A stretch of 64,000 nucleotides of DNA from Takakia lepidozioides (GCA_030704615.1 CM060731.1:30814001-30878000); one strand, 5' to 3'. Numbered from the stretch's first letter, positions 44,968 through 57,664 are shown. Numbers and translations are program-made. The notes: generated by a model not told the origin, from the letters alone.

Positions 44968-47339
44968 ATTATTTATTTATTTATTGGTTTCCCTCTCTCT
45001 CCCTCTCTCTCCCTCTGGACACCGGGCTTATGGAATTGTTGTCCCGACTTCCATCCTTGAGGAAATTGAAAAAAATTGCAAAATTGGGTTGCAGGGAATT
45101 TTGGTTGTTTTTTATCCAAAATAATTTTTTAATTATATTTTTAGTGAAATATTTCTTCACTAAAAAACCTGTGAGTTGCAAAACTCCCGTCAGTTTCTAC
45201 TTTTTCAATCCAACCTGGATGAAAAAATGACTTCATCTGACAGGACCTAAATACAGGGCAAGACAGGTTTTTTTTTTAAATACCCCCATGTTTTTTATCT
45301 AACCTAGATGAAATACGGACTACATCCGTTGAGTGCAAGACAGGATGAAAGCACGATGTCTTTCATCTTCCACGAATGAGAAACGGACTACGTCCGTCGG
45401 GCGGATGTTTTTCATCCTGAGAAGGATGAATGACGGGCCAGACAGGGGAAAACCTTGCGCAACCCTAATGTCTTTCTTTTTGCGTTGCGAGAGCGCGCGC
45501 GATGGCGGCTTGTGAGGAGCGATGGTGCTCGTGCTGCAAATACCTTGAGCTGCCAATCGTTGAGTGTTTATGGCTCCTGTGAGCGATGCCTGGGCGAGCT
45601 CTTTAAGGCGATGGCGGTGGCTTAGTGATGAGGGAAGATTCCCTGTCTCAGTTGTCTGTTTTTTTGCTGCACAAGGGAACCGCGGCAGTGATGGCGGAGG
45701 CACCATCTGCATGCCTAGGACGTTTCCCTAGGAGCCCTCCTCTGGATCTTTGATGAATGCGGCACAAGGAAGTCTCTCTCCCTCCCTTTATAAGAAACCA
45801 AGCTCTTTTTTTCTTGTGCTTGGCAAGACCTTGCTTTGGTTAAGGTAGCAGTGCTGTGGTGCTGGCAAAGTCCTCCCTGCACGATTAGGCTTGTGGAGAG
45901 ATGGCGACTCTCCCCCAAACAGTAAAAAAGGTTTTTTTTCTATTGGTTTTGCTTCCTTGCTTGCTTTGGCATTCTCTGCACTTAGATTGAAGTGTATTTG
46001 ACTTTGATAGCAAGTGTGGAAGCCTGCTACTCACCTCGTGCATCCTTACTAACTCACAATGCGTTGTGGTTGTTTTTGGGACGGGCACACGTGAGGGCTT
46101 CCACTTAATATTCTGATGTCTAGATGCTGCTGGATGCCAAGTGGGATTGTAGAGCAGGGGAAGGAATCGCTTGCCAGGGACTCATCTTAAAATGTTGAAA
46201 AACTAAACTACTCTATGGTTTTTCTTGATCCTACATATTTCCTTCCTTTATTTTTGAAGAACAAGTGTAATGCTTTCTACAATGGGCTATTTTCGGCCCA
46301 GCCAGGGGAAGACCTCTGCTTTGTTGTGACAGCCGGGTTTATGATGGCTTGTGTGAGAGACACCATCTGTTTTCCAGGCACTAGTTTGCTTTGCTTACCT
46401 TATGGTAGTTAGAAACAATTTGAGAGGCTGCAATGAACTGTTTGTTGCAGCTATTCGGGTACCCATGTTGACCCCTGTTATACCCGGATGGCTTTGTTAG
46501 CTAGATGCTTAGGCCAGGGTATGGTGAAGATTCTGCTTGTGGATATTCGGCTGACAATGAAATATGGCAGCAATATATAACTGGTAACTGGTTTTTGAGG
46601 CACCCAGGGTGGTCAAGTGGAAATACCCCCTGGACATGGTGTAATGACATGGTCAAATGTGGAATGATGTGAAGGGTGTACTGACAGTATCATATATTGT
46701 CACAGGATGTGTATGCAGTGCTTTATTTTTACCTTGTTGTGTCATGAACTTTGATTTTCAACTCTAGCAAGAAATAAAGGTATAGGGGTAGTCTGGAAAA
46801 CTTACCAAACATATCCACCTCCCCTGTTGGGGCAAGCTGTGCTGCAGACCAGTCTAAACCAATACTAGCAGGGCAAGGTATTTAAAATCTGTGATGTCCA
46901 AGTGTTCTTTTTGTTCTCTCTGATTTCTTAAAAAAACCCTCCATGACACCCATGGGGTTTGAATAAGTATGCTTGGATTACAGCTTGCGGACAGTAAATC
47001 TGTATGACCATTTGACCTGCAACACATCAAGGCCAAAATATGGCCAAGTACCCGCCATCCCACCCAGACCTCTGAATGTATATCCTGATCATGACTTGTG
47101 GTCAATCAGCATCAGTGGCATACTCTTTGGGTTATGAATAATACTGACATGAACACATTACTGTGCATGGATGTAATTCTGGATTTTCTAAAGCTTCATG
47201 ATTGATGGATGGTGCCACTGTTAAGTGACTGATATGTCTGATTATTCTTCTTATTCATGACAACGACCCTAGGGGTCCTGTCTTTGTCTTGACGTGACAA
47301 AAAGTATCTTCCCTCTCTTCTATGCTGCTCTCTTTTAAG
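44968..47339. other. Region without a supportable gene
   Basis: Holds (TTTA)n and CT-rich simple repeats (44968-45015), AT-rich DNA, and two palindromic motifs of the form ACGGACTAC[A/G]TCCGT at 45315-45329 and 45383-45397, possibly remnants of another element end. The part from 45900 to 47339 is ordinary mixed sequence. Its right end carries a strong polypyrimidine tract and AG acceptor for the exon at 47340. Confidence 0.5.
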
Positions 47340-47463
47340 CTCCCGACACCCTAAATTCAAGGTCAGATGGTGGGTTCAGCTGCAACATATGTTCAACACC
47401 AGATATCCTAAGTTAATCGACTCTATATCTTGGAAACATGACCGCCCTGTCAAACAGGGTGAG

Positions 47464-48189
47464 TGTCGCGGCCCTTTGCCTTGAGGGCAGGGGGTCGGGA
47501 CACATGAGGGGCTGCCCCTGTGGTGGGGGCAGCGGCAACGATAGGTATGGGGGGCTGAGGCACCCTTGAGTGCCCAAGGCACTCAGGGAAGCGGAGGCGC
47601 TCACTAGGTGGAGCCCCGCACACCGGGTTGCGGTGGGGGTGGCTCCACAAGGGGTGGTGGTAGCTTAGTGGGACTTAGTGGGGGTGGCATAGGACTCACC
47701 ATGGGGGCGGAGACCTCGAGGTGGGAGTCGTGGGGAGTCTTGGGACTCATCACGGTCCATAGGGGCCGTGGTGAGCGGGCCAAGACTCACCGCGACTCAC
47801 CACCGGGAATCGAGGGTCTTCGTGGTGGTTCGCCATAAAATGGCATGGCTAGTTGTGAAACCCCCGCGGACAGCTACAGAAGTATATATAGGGAGTAGTA
47901 ACCCCGAGAACGGTGCAAGCCCGTTGGTGACCAAAAACTAGTGAGTAAGCGAGCGAGCCGGAAAGCGACCAAAGAGTGGGGAGCTGTTCCGGACTGCCAT
48001 CTACCAAAGGGAATTCTCCTAGTCCCAATTAGGTGGAGGGTTCTAGAGGGAAGCGAAAGGGGACCGTTATGTCCCGGTGAGCAGCCGAAGCTCCAAGTTG
48101 GCCCGGCGGCCAGGTTGGGAGTCAGGCGCGCGCATCAAAGCGAGTAACTATGACTTGAAGGGGAGTTTACCGAATTGAGGTGCGCGACA
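47464..48189 (+). repeat. 5' LTR of the gypsy element
   Basis: 726 bp, TGTCGCGGCC..GTGCGCGACA, with TG..CA ends and a short terminal inverted repeat (TGTCGCG / CGCGACA). It would provide promoter and polyadenylation signals; a TATA-like TATATATA lies at 47883-47890. Confidence 0.97.
47883..47890 (+). promoter_or_regulatory. TATA box candidate in the 5' LTR
   Basis: TATATATA in the 5' LTR, about 300 bp before its end, in a GC-rich context. The 3' LTR has the same octamer at 54124-54131. Transcription would start some 25-35 bp downstream; this is inferred. Confidence 0.6.
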
Positions 48190-48191
48190 CT

Positions 48192-48203
48192 TGGTATCAG
48201 AGC
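48192..48203 (+). other. Primer-binding site (initiator tRNA-Met)
   Basis: TGGTATCAGAGC two bases after the 5' LTR, the standard plant site complementary to the 3' end of initiator tRNA-Met. Confidence 0.93.
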
Positions 48204-48244
48204 TTAGAGTTCAGTACGCGATCGTCCTTGGGATTGGCCTCATC

Positions 48245-51200
48245 ATGGGGTCGGGCAAGCCGAAGCGAAAGCGGAACGGCCCAAAAGATGATGATCCCGG
48301 TGAGCCCGATGGGGGCGGCGTGTCACCGAGGCGGCTGTTTGAGGAAGCGATGCATGTTTCCGAAAACGAGGCCGCCCAAGAGCGGGAGGAATCCGAGGAG
48401 TCGGAGCCCAAGGAATCCTTGAGAGCTCCGACAAACCAAGAGATGCCTCCCATGCCGGCAGCCTTTTGGGAAGGGTTGTTGGCGCAGTTTGGCGGGACGT
48501 TGAAAGACGTGTTGAAGGCGGCTAATGCCACTTCCACTAAGGCAAAGTTTAAGGTGAAGCCTAAGGAACCCGGCACCTTCGAGGGCGTCCGAAATCGGAA
48601 GGCACTCAACACCTGGCTCTTGGAGCTGGAGCAGTACTTCCGGGCGGCCAAGTTGAGTGACGAGGATCGCGTGGAAGTGGCTCCCACCTATTTGAGGGGC
48701 TACGCTCAACAATGGTGGCAGAAACGCCTTCACGATCGAGGTCCAAGTCCGGAAACCTTGAACTGGAGTGGGTTCAAGGAATTGTTGAAGAGACAATTTG
48801 TGCCCCTCAACGCGTCCTGGCTTGCCCAGGACAAGATGAGGAATTTGAAGCAAACAGATGACATTCGGGGGTACATCCAGGCTTTCAATGTGCTGTTGCT
48901 CGAAGTCGCGGACATGGCAGAACCAGAAATGGTCTTCAACTTTGTGGCGGGACTGGCCCCATGGGCCAGGCGGAAGTTGGAGGAGAAGCCACCCAAGACT
49001 TTGAACGAGGCAATTGAGAGGGCTGAATGTTTCTCGGATGTCCCTAGGGGTGAAAGACAAGGCCGTACGGAGCTGAACCACAAGAAGATTCGGCGGGAAG
49101 CTGACTCCTTCCGACCGGAAAAGAAGTGGGATAGGCCACGCGGCGATAATGGCACGTGGAAATCGAAGGGAGGGCCTTCACACGTCAAGGCGGCACCCGG
49201 TGCTCCGAAAGGAAAAGCGGGTGGAGCGGCTTATGGCGGACAGAAGGCGACCTTTGTTGGAGTGTGTTTCAATTGCGGGGAGCCCGGGCACATGGCCAAG
49301 AAGTGCACGAAGCCCCGGCAATTGAACATGACTCGGGCGACCACGGAGCTGTCGGAAGATACCATCAGTCGCTTGGTGGAAGCGGTGGTCGCCAGGACTT
49401 GCAAGGTAGGCAAATTTTCTTGTGAGTTGTATCAGGAAACTGGCGCCTTACGAAAAGGGAGTCAGTTATTGTTCGTGGATGGGATAATATCCGGAACTAA
49501 TGTGTCGTTGTTGGTGGACACAGGAGCGTCGCACTCCTTCATGACACCGGCAACGGCACAAAAGCTGGGACTCCCAACAAGTGACGTGGGGGCCTCTATT
49601 GAGGTGCGTTCTGCCAAAGGAGAACCACAGTTGGCGACAAGGTTGGCGATAGATGTTCCTCTTTAACTGGGGAGTTGGGAGGGACGTGAGAACTTCACCA
49701 TCTGCGAGATCGATGGAGTAGATCTCATTTTAGGGATGACCTTTTTGAGCAAATCCGGAGCGGTCATAGATGGCCGCAAGAGAGTAGTCACGCTGCCATG
49801 TGGGAATGGTGGCGAGGTCTTACGAGTGTCGGAAACGCCCAAATCCGTGGGAGGGCGAATAAACCTTCTGTCAGCAAGGGAGTGGGCCGTGGAGGAGGCA
49901 CACGAACCCCAGTTCTTGCTTTACATTAGAGAAGTGAAGGGAGAAGGCGATGGGGAGCCGAGCCCAGATTGGATCAAGGGGATTTTGGAGAAATACCAGG
50001 ATGTGATGTCGGAGGATTTACCAAGCGGCTTGCCACCGCGAAGAGGAGTTGACCACAAGATTGAGGTGATACCGGGATCGGAACTGCCTGCCAAGGCGCC
50101 CTACCGGTTGAGCCACAGAGAGTTGGTCGAGCTGAAGACTCAGCTCAAGGATCTAATGTCAAAGCGGTACATCCGGCCGAGTAAGTCACCTTACGGAGCC
50201 CCGGTGCTATTTGCAGACAAGAAGGATGGGACGCTGCGGATGTGTGTCGATTACAGGGCTCTGAATAAGGTGACTATCAAAAACCGGTACCCTTTGCCAA
50301 GGATCGACGACCTCTTCGATCGGTTGGCAGGAGCGAAGTATTTCAGCCGGATCGACTTGCGCTCCGGCTATCACCAAATTCGGGTGGCGGAAGGAGATGA
50401 GGAGAAGACCGCGTGCAGGACAAGGTATGGTTCATACGAGTTCTTGGTGATGCCTTTTGGGCTCACCAATGCACCAGCGACATTTAGCACGCTGATGAAC
50501 AGCCTTTTCCAGGAGTGGTTGGATGACTTTGTGATCGTGTACATCGACGACATTACTCGAAAACAAAGGAGGAGCACCTGGAGCACCTCAAAAGGGTGTT
50601 CCAGAAATTGCGAGAAGGGAAGCTGTATGCCAAAGCTTCAAAGTGCGAATTCGGGGTCACAAAAGTGGAGTTCTTGGGGCATGTGATTACACAGGATGGG
50701 ATCAAAATGGATGACAGAAAGGTGAGGGCGATCTTGGACTGGGAGCCTCCGACTTCGGTCCCGGGAGTGCGATCCTTCCTAGGACTCGCCTCCTATTACC
50801 GGAAGTATGTGAGAAATTTCGCCAAGATCGCGGGGCCACTGTCGGACCTTCTGTGTAAATCCAAAGTCTGGGTATGGAACACATTTTGTGGCCAAGCTTT
50901 TGCTGAATTGAAGCAGCGGATGACGGAAGCTCCAGTCTTGAAAATCCCGGAGTTCGATCGTCCGTTTGAGATTCATACAGATGCATCGGACTTCGCGATT
51001 GGGGGTGTACTTATGCAAGATGGACGTCCAGTGGCTTACGAAAGTAAGAAACTGAATGAAGTGGAGCGACGGTGGCCGACGCACGAAAAAGAGATGAAGG
51101 CGGTGGTGCATTGCCTTGAGCTCTGGCGCCACTATGTTGGTTCCAACCCAGTGAAGGTGTTCACGGACAATGTCACGGTGAAGTATTTTGCCACGCAGCC

Positions 51201-52797
51201 ACAAGTTGTCCCCAAAACAACTTAGGTGGCAAGATACTTTGGCAGTGTTCGACGTGGATATCCAGTACAAACCGAGACGGGACAATGTGGTGGCCGATGC
51301 TTTAAGTAGAAAGCAGCAGCTCTTGTTGGTGTACAAGGGCGAGACGGCACTCCAAAAGAAATCCGGAAGGCTTCCGGAAGGATGAGCTGCGAAGTCCGTG
51401 ATGCAGGACTTGAGATGGGGGTTAAATCGCAGTTCCACTTGCAAAATGGACTGCTCCGGTATAAGCAAAAGCGTCTCTACGTGCCGAAGGGAGGGATCAG
51501 GGATAGTCTCTTGAGAGAATGCCATGATAGCCCGCTTGCGGGCCACGGTGGAGCCAAGCGCACTGCGGCACTCTTGAAGAAAGAGTATTTCTGGCCCAAA
51601 CTGAGGGAGGAGGCAGAGGAGTATGTCAAGACATGCACCACATGCCAACAAAACCGGAGCGAGTACAAAAAGCAAGCGGGGCTGTTACAACCCTTGCCGA
51701 TTCCAGAGGGGACTTGGGAAAGCGTCTCGATGGATTTCATGACTGCTATGCCGCTGTCAAAAGGATTCGATGCAATCATGGTGGTGGTAGATAGGTTCAG
51801 TAAAATGGGCCATTTCATCCCCACCAAGGAGACGGCAACGGCGCAGGAGACAGGGCGACTTTACTTCGCCCACGTCTTAAAGCATCATGGAGTCCCGAAG
51901 GATATTGTCTCGGACCGCGATCCAAAGTTTACGAGTAAATTCTAGAGAGCACTTTGGAAGAAGATGGGGACGAGGCTGAAGATGAGCACCGCCTTCCGAC
52001 CTACGACGGACGGCCAAACGGAAAGAGTGAATTCCGTAGTGAAGCAATTCTTGCGGAATTACGTGTCGGCAGACCAATCAGACTGGATGGAACACTTAGA
52101 CGCGGCAGAGTTCTGTTATAATAACACAGAACACTCCGCAACGGGAGTTTCCCCTTTCGTGTTGGTCTATGGAAAAGCACCTCTGGTGCCGACAAGTTGG
52201 GCCGCCCAGGACGTTGAGGAACCGGCAGTAGCGGCGGTACTGGAAGAACGCGAGCGTTTGTTGAAGCTCGCAAAGTACAATATTGCCAAAGCTAGGAAAC
52301 GGTATGAAAGGCAGGCGAATCGGAAGCAGAGGGAAGTGAAGTTTGAGGCAGGCACAGAGGTCTGGTTGAACATCAAGAATTTCCGACTACCTCCGGAAGT
52401 GAGTCCGAAGTTCATGCCTCCGTATGCGGGACCCTTTCGCATTCGGAAGGTTATGAATGAGGATGTGTATGAATTGGAGCTGCCGGCAAACAGCAAGGTG
52501 CACCCAATATTCCATGTCTCCCTTTTGAAGCCTTACTTCAAAGATGAAGCGCGTCCGAATCGGCATCAAGTGTTGCGTCCGCCACCTATGCTGTTGGATC
52601 ATGAAAATGAACCTGAGTACGAGGTGGAGGCAATACTTAAGTCGAGGAGGTTCAGGAACCGAGAAACGGAGTATCTCGTCAAATGGAAGGGCTATCATCA
52701 TGTGGAGGCATCTTGGGTGCGTGCCTCAGAAATGGGAAACGCATCCGAGGCGGTTGCAGCGTTCGAAGGGCGACCTCAAAAGCGGAAGAAGCGTTGA
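48245..52797 (+). pseudogene. Gypsy gag-pol polyprotein with chromodomain, disabled
   Basis: Start ATG at 48245 (MGSGKPKRKRNG). In order: gag capsid (WLLELEQYFRAAKLSDEDR, about 48610), CCHC knuckle (CFNCGEPGHMAKKC, about 49266), protease (LLVDTGASHSFM, about 49510), and reverse transcriptase ([24 protein letters not shown] at about 50542). RNase H follows (HTDASDFAIGGVL, about 50975), then integrase (GHGGAKRTAALL, CTTCQQN, MDFMTAMP, SDRDPKFTS, TDGQTERVN), then a C-terminal chromodomain (YLVKWKGYHHVEASW). Lesions: TAA at 49664-49666 (probably CAA), an apparent 7-bp deletion after YIDDI near 50556, frameshifts near 51203 and 51340-51385, and TAG at 51943-51945 (probably TGG). The chromodomain would steer integration to modified histones. 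Confidence 0.95.
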
Positions 52798-53702
52798 TGG
52801 GGACATCAACCTTGGAGCGTGGGGGAGGAAATGCATGCTTAGCCCGGTTTAGCTAGCTCAGGAATCCGATTGCAAAAACTTGTATTGTACAAAAATTTGT
52901 TATAAAGGAAATGGGTTCCAAATATTGTGCGTCCTATTGTGTTTGGAATGGTGATGCATGGTGTGGTTGGCTAGTGTGTAGAATGCATGCTAGCTTACAA
53001 AAGTGGGAGAGGTAAATTGGGTAATCGTGTGTTTGCGCAGTGCCGAAATCGGGTGACTCCCATCCAAGGGGCAAGGAAACTTGCGCCTTCTTTGGGAGTT
53101 CACGTGCTAGTGCGCACCTGGCGCGTGCGCGTACTATAACTGCGCTACCGAGGGGGTTGCCTTGTAGTGCGGGCTAACGTGGAAGCTACGTGCTTCCGTT
53201 CACGTACTATAATCGTGTAACCTCGGGACGAAGTCGTAGTGCGGCTTCGACGTGTTCCCGTCCCTCAGGCCAGCATTCCAAGGCGGACCCAATTGTAGTG
53301 ATTGGGGCGCATGGTTGGTTCAAGGTTATCTTCCTAGTCAAAGAGGGTTCCAGGTGAACCCTTGCTCAAGGTGATGCCAAAAGTGGCATCATGAGCGATC
53401 GCAAGCAATGTTGTTGCAGTAAGGCGATTCGATCCTCGGGGAGGATCGTTCCTTGGCCTTGAAGTAGGCCAAGAAGAGTGCACTGGGAGGACCTGGAGAG
53501 GCTCCACCCTTGGCCGGGACTTGGAGGAAGTCGGCCGAACTAGCTAGTGGAGAGTAGAATCAAGTGTGGAGTTTGGTTACTTACCATGGGACGCCATGGT
53601 ACAGAAACAAACTCCTTGATGTGGGACGCCACAACTTGGATGTTCGTTTCTACAAAATGGACAAGTCGATGAGGACATCGACTCCCTGTTGGTAGGGGTG
53701 TG
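52798..53702 (+). other. Non-coding region between the gypsy ORF and the 3' LTR
   Basis: About 900 bases without coding signal, containing several similar words such as CGTACTATAA and GTAGTGCGG around 53130-53250. A purine-rich GGTAGGGGTG at 53691-53700 is the likely polypurine tract just before the 3' LTR, though it is short. Confidence 0.7.
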
Positions 53703-54430
53703 TGTCGCGGCCCTTTGCCTTGAGGGCAGGGGGTCGGGACACATGAGGGGCTGCCCCTGTGGTGGGGGCAGCGGCAACGATAGGTATGGGGGGGCTGAAG
53801 GCACCCTTGAGTGCCCAAGGCACTCAGGGAAGCGGAGGCGCTCACTAGGTGGAGCCCCGCACACCGGGTTGCGGTGGGGGTGGCTCCACAAGGGGTGGTG
53901 GTAGCTTAGTGGGACTTAGTGGGGGTGGCATAGGACTCACCATGGGGGCAGAGACCTCGTGGTGGGAGTCGTGGGGAGTCTTGGGACTCATCACGGTCCA
54001 TAGGGGCCGTGGTGAGCGGGCCAAGACTCACCGCGACTCACCACCGGGAATCGAGGGTCTTCGTGGTGGTTCGCCATAAAATGGCATGGCTGGTTGTGAA
54101 ACCCCCGCGGACAGCTACAGAAGTATATATAGGGAGTAGTAACCCCGAGAACGGTGCAAGCCCGTTGGTGACCAAAAACTAGTGAGTAAGCGAGCGAGCC
54201 GGAAAGCGACCAAAGAGTGGGGAGCTGTTCCGGACTGCCATCTACCAAAGGGAATTCTCCTAGTCCCAATTAGGTGGAGGGTTCTAGAGGGAAGCGAAAG
54301 GGGACCGTTATGTCCCGGTGAGCAGCCGAAGCTCCAAGTTGGCCCGGCGGCCAGGTTGGGAGTCAGGCGCGCGCATCAAAGCGAGTAACTATGACTTGAA
54401 GGGGAGTTTACCAAATTGAGGTGCGCGACA
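53703..54430 (+). repeat. 3' LTR of the gypsy element
   Basis: 728 bp, near-identical to 47464-48189. Differences seen: an extra G and an extra A around 53791-53801, two substitutions near 53948-53961, one near 54091 and one near 54413. It is followed directly by the GTGAG duplication. Confidence 0.97.
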
Positions 54431-54676
54431 GTGAGCCCTGGGAGAAGAGAGTAAAAGAGATTCTCAAGGATCTGAATCTGGACCCGCAAGTCTTGACCTT
54501 GCTGGATAAACCTGACTTAGAGAGTGTAGTGTCCAAAGCCATGTTTGTTACCAGAAAATTGTCCGATGAAAATGAAGTTAGGAAGAAAACTTCCCTGAAC
54601 CTGTTTCCAGTCTGTGACATGGGGGAGGACATCATGGATGCGCTCAAGGGTCTATCCCACTCTAGGCACCAGACCT

Positions 54677-55166
54677 AAATTTAAAGTCAAGGCAGGAAGA
54701 CTACCTTTGAACAGTAAAAAGAAGCAGAGAGGAAAGGGAGAGTGAAATTTCCCTGACGTACCTCTACTGCTGCTGGTGCTTGAAGCGAGCTGGCGTGGCG
54801 AGCTGTTGCGGTGCTGTCGCGGCTGCCAGCGGCGCGGGTCCCCGCCGCTGCAGGGCGTCTCTCCCCCGCTCACCATGGCTCTCTCTCTCTCTTCAGCTCG
54901 TTAGAGCGCGCCTCTGCGCGGCGTTCCTACCACACAGAGAGAAAGACATCAGCCCGTGCTTAGGGCAAGAATAAAAGACAGAAAGTGAGGGAGGAGGCGG
55001 TGCTTACCTTGGGCGTTGGAGCGGCGTTGGGGCAAACTCCTTGGGGCCTTGCGACCACCTCGGGCTCAGCAGCAGGTGCGTTTCTCCTCTACCCTAAACC
55101 CCACTCTCTGAACTACCTCTCTCCCAAAGAACAAACGAAAAAGGGAGGGGAAAGAGATGCTTCAAG
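54677..55166 (-). other. Possible minus-strand exons, unidentified
   Basis: Minus-strand splice-like signals frame two short GC-rich open segments. One is about 55070-55010, ending CCAACGCCCAAG at GTAAGC. The other is about 54927-54764, starting after TGTGGTAG, with an ATG at 54876 and ending AGTAGAG at GTACGT. The reading contains MVSGGETPCSGGDPRRWQ. No domain is recognisable; a 5' leader exon of an unknown gene or chance are both possible. Confidence 0.25.
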
Positions 55167-55503
55167 CACTTAGGGGAAAAAAAGGGCGCGGCGCCCACGT
55201 GCGACGCCCGGCCGTCAAACGCCTGCGCCCGCCCTTTTTTTGAAATGTAAAAGTGAAGTTTGCGATGGCTGGCCGTCGTTTCTTGCGACCCCCGGCCATA
55301 AATATAAAAAAACACGTCGCCCCCCGCGACGGCTGTCCGTCGCGGGGTGTGACCCCTAGGTAAAAAACAAAAAAAAACTCGTCGTCCAATGCGACGCCAG
55401 GGTGTCGCAGGGGGCGATGGCCAGCCTTTCTGGATTTAGGGTTTAGGGCCTTTTGGATTTCTTAGTTTTTATTTATTTTATTTATTTTTTCATATGGTAC
55501 TGG
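55167..55503. mobile_element. CACTA copy B, left end, interrupted by the LTR element
   Basis: A degenerate terminus CACTTAGGGGAAAA at 55167 is followed by subterminal repeats of the copy-A family (GTGCGACGCCCGGCCGTC, TTGCGACCCCCGGCC, AACACGTCGC). Then comes a segment matching copy A near 22050-22115 (GGTTTAGGG.., a T-rich run, CATATGGTACT). The match resumes after the LTR element at 63030, so the element was one piece before the insertion. Confidence 0.7.
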
Positions 55504-57664
55504 TGTAGTGTGAAAAGAAGGGGGCATGTATCCCCTTCTGTCTAATCCTAATCTAGTTCTTAGTGCAAGGTCTTGTTGTTATCCTGGTTCTCCCACACAG
55601 GTTGGCTACATCCATGTTGTTTATGATCAGAGTTCATGAAGCCCTCATCCACGCCGCAGCGGAAGAGAAGACATGGATGGGACAAGTGAAGGTGTTTCCT
55701 GCATAGTGCAACAGGCCTGACTAGGGTTCTGTCTTGCACCAGCTTAGTTTTCATGCTGATATAGTCACTCAAACAGCTTACCAGTGGGTTAATGACAGCC
55801 TATGAGTTCACCATTTGCATGTAGCATCTACATTGAACCCCCTTTGTTGTCATGCAATCACCGAAAGTGCAAGGCAACATGTATCTACCATACAGTGCAG
55901 GTCTGATATTTCTATCCAACTCATGGTCTTTCCTTTATCTCTCAACTGACCCTCCTCTCATCATTCTTTTGCTGAGCGCTTCCCAATGTTTTATCTCCCT
56001 TTTCTGATGCAAGTGCCCATATTGGACCAAACAACCCTTCTATCACCATTCCCAATTGACATGCATCATCTCTTATCCTCTCTACACCATTCTGGTTTGA
56101 AGCCCAGACCACCACTCCATTTCATTTTCAAAAACCCTTTTTCCTCTATCACATGTCTCTATCCTTTTCCCTTCTATCAAGAGCAAGTCCTAAATCTGCC
56201 CAAAACGATTTCTAAGTCACACCCAAAAAGGAAGCATCCTATGTTTGAGAGCTGACTTCCCAACTTCTTGCAGCACTCCACACAACTTCCACCCTACCTC
56301 ACTTTCTCTCTACCACCAGGACTGGTATGAATTCCAGAAGTCTCCATTCCATTTGCCAAAATCTTTTTCTATCTCCCTCATCTCTATTGAGAGTCTCTCT
56401 AGCAAAATTCCATAGCAACTATCCCTAAGTCAGAGAGGGGCCTTGCATCTATGAACTTAGCTCTCTTATACTCCAGCTGAAGCGGTGGGATCGCCTGCCT
56501 GAAATGGCACCTCACCATCTCTGTCAGCAGCTCCCCTAACTCCTCTTGTCGTTTGAATGCCACGTTGTAAAAACAAAGATCTATGCATGTCAGATCCTGT
56601 CATTGCTCTGCCACTCCACCTTCAGATATTTCGTCGATTCAAGCGTTCCGTGAGTCTTGACAGCTCTGTTTCAACCTATGGCAGTAACCTTGTTGCTTGC
56701 CAACTAACTACCCTATCCTACCATCTCTGCTAATCTACCCTAAGATCTGATGTGATAACAAGAAGACAGTCATTATCTGAAAGCTTCATGCTCTACATAT
56801 TTCACTCTTTGCTTCTTTATTTACAGATAACCTGTATCACTGTCCACAAGCCGATGCCCTCATTCTGGCGATTGCACCATTTCACAAGTGGTCAAGTCAG
56901 TAATCCCATCTCTGCCCTTGATCTGGCAGCAATTGCTTCTCCACAAGTGCAGCTTTCTATAATTGCACATGAATGCAATGGCGGCGGTATCAGTTTGCAC
57001 ACCCTACCTCTGGCAGATGCCCGTCATGATGGAGCTGCTCCATCATCTTAACTAGCCTTTGATCAAGTCGGCAACCCCACCTTCCTATTCCCTGGCAGCA
57101 GGCTGTTTCCCTTGCAAGTTCATCCTCCTTGTCATCGTGGTTATGAGAGTAACGACGGCACTGCCGCCCCTCCACCGAGCTGCTTTCCCCGCAACTCCTA
57201 CACCTTCAGCGGTCAAATCACATGAAGCACCGCCTCTATGCCTTCATTACTTCTGTCAGTAGTACATGATATTACTTCCCTTGCCCTTGATGAATCGTCC
57301 TGCAGCACTTCCTCTCTTCAAAGCCATGAAACGATTACTGCACCGCCTCCCTTCTCCTGGCTTGAGCAAAATTACCTAGCTGTTCCCTGCACGATTACCC
57401 TCCAGCAAGCCCTAAGCTTCCTCGACCCGCATTTCTAAGGTAATCACCAGCGATGAAAGCCATTCATCCTATGGATGAAAAGGCATATTTCATGACTTAG
57501 CCACATTTTGTCCTGGCAGAGCAATAGCATAGTGTGCCCATGGAATTACCTGTAGGCATGGATAGTTCCCTCCCGTTATTAGTACCAGGGCACTCCCTTT
57601 GTAGTAATGCCGGATCCTGATGCCAAGCAAAATTTCACTGTCACTCCCCTGCATTCACACTACA
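55504..57664 (-). repeat. 3' LTR of the non-autonomous element
   Basis: 2,161 bp. It is identical to the other LTR except for about six substitutions and nine additional bases (TGTAGTGTG) at its outer edge. Unusually long for a plant LTR. Small open frames within both LTRs are not considered genes. Confidence 0.95.

Larger units (their letters stand above)
47464..54430 (+). mobile_element. Ty3/gypsy chromovirus, complete with LTRs and target duplication
   Basis: 6,967 bp: 5' LTR 47464-48189, 3' LTR 53703-54430, primer-binding site 48192-48203, gag-pol with C-terminal chromodomain. It is flanked by a perfect 5-bp duplication GTGAG (47459-47463 and 54431-54435). By eye the LTRs differ by about four substitutions and two one-base indels, so insertion is recent. 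The coding region carries at least two nonsense changes and several frameshifts, so the copy is not autonomous. Confidence 0.96.
47340..54676 (+). pseudogene. Coding exon of unknown gene, split by the gypsy insertion
   Basis: After a long pyrimidine tract ending TTTTAAG, an open frame begins at 47340 (RHPKFKVRWWVQLQHMF). It reads to the insertion point at 47463 and continues after the element at 54436 (PWEKRVKEILKDLNLDPQV) to a TAA at 54674-54676. With the element and one GTGAG copy removed, the two halves are in the same frame with no stop, about 120 codons. I do not recognise the protein. The start and upstream exons were not found, so a host gene or an older transposon ORF are both possible. 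The insertion must disrupt it. Confidence 0.5.

Noticed and set aside
48323-49081. 252-codon minus-strand frame, and similar ones at 50779-51675 and 48730-49188
   Set aside because: All are antisense shadows of the GC-rich gypsy gag-pol coding sequence.
55986-57262. Small open frames repeated in both copies of the 2.1-kb LTR
   Set aside because: They are duplicated only because they lie in LTRs, are under 100 codons, and have no domain.
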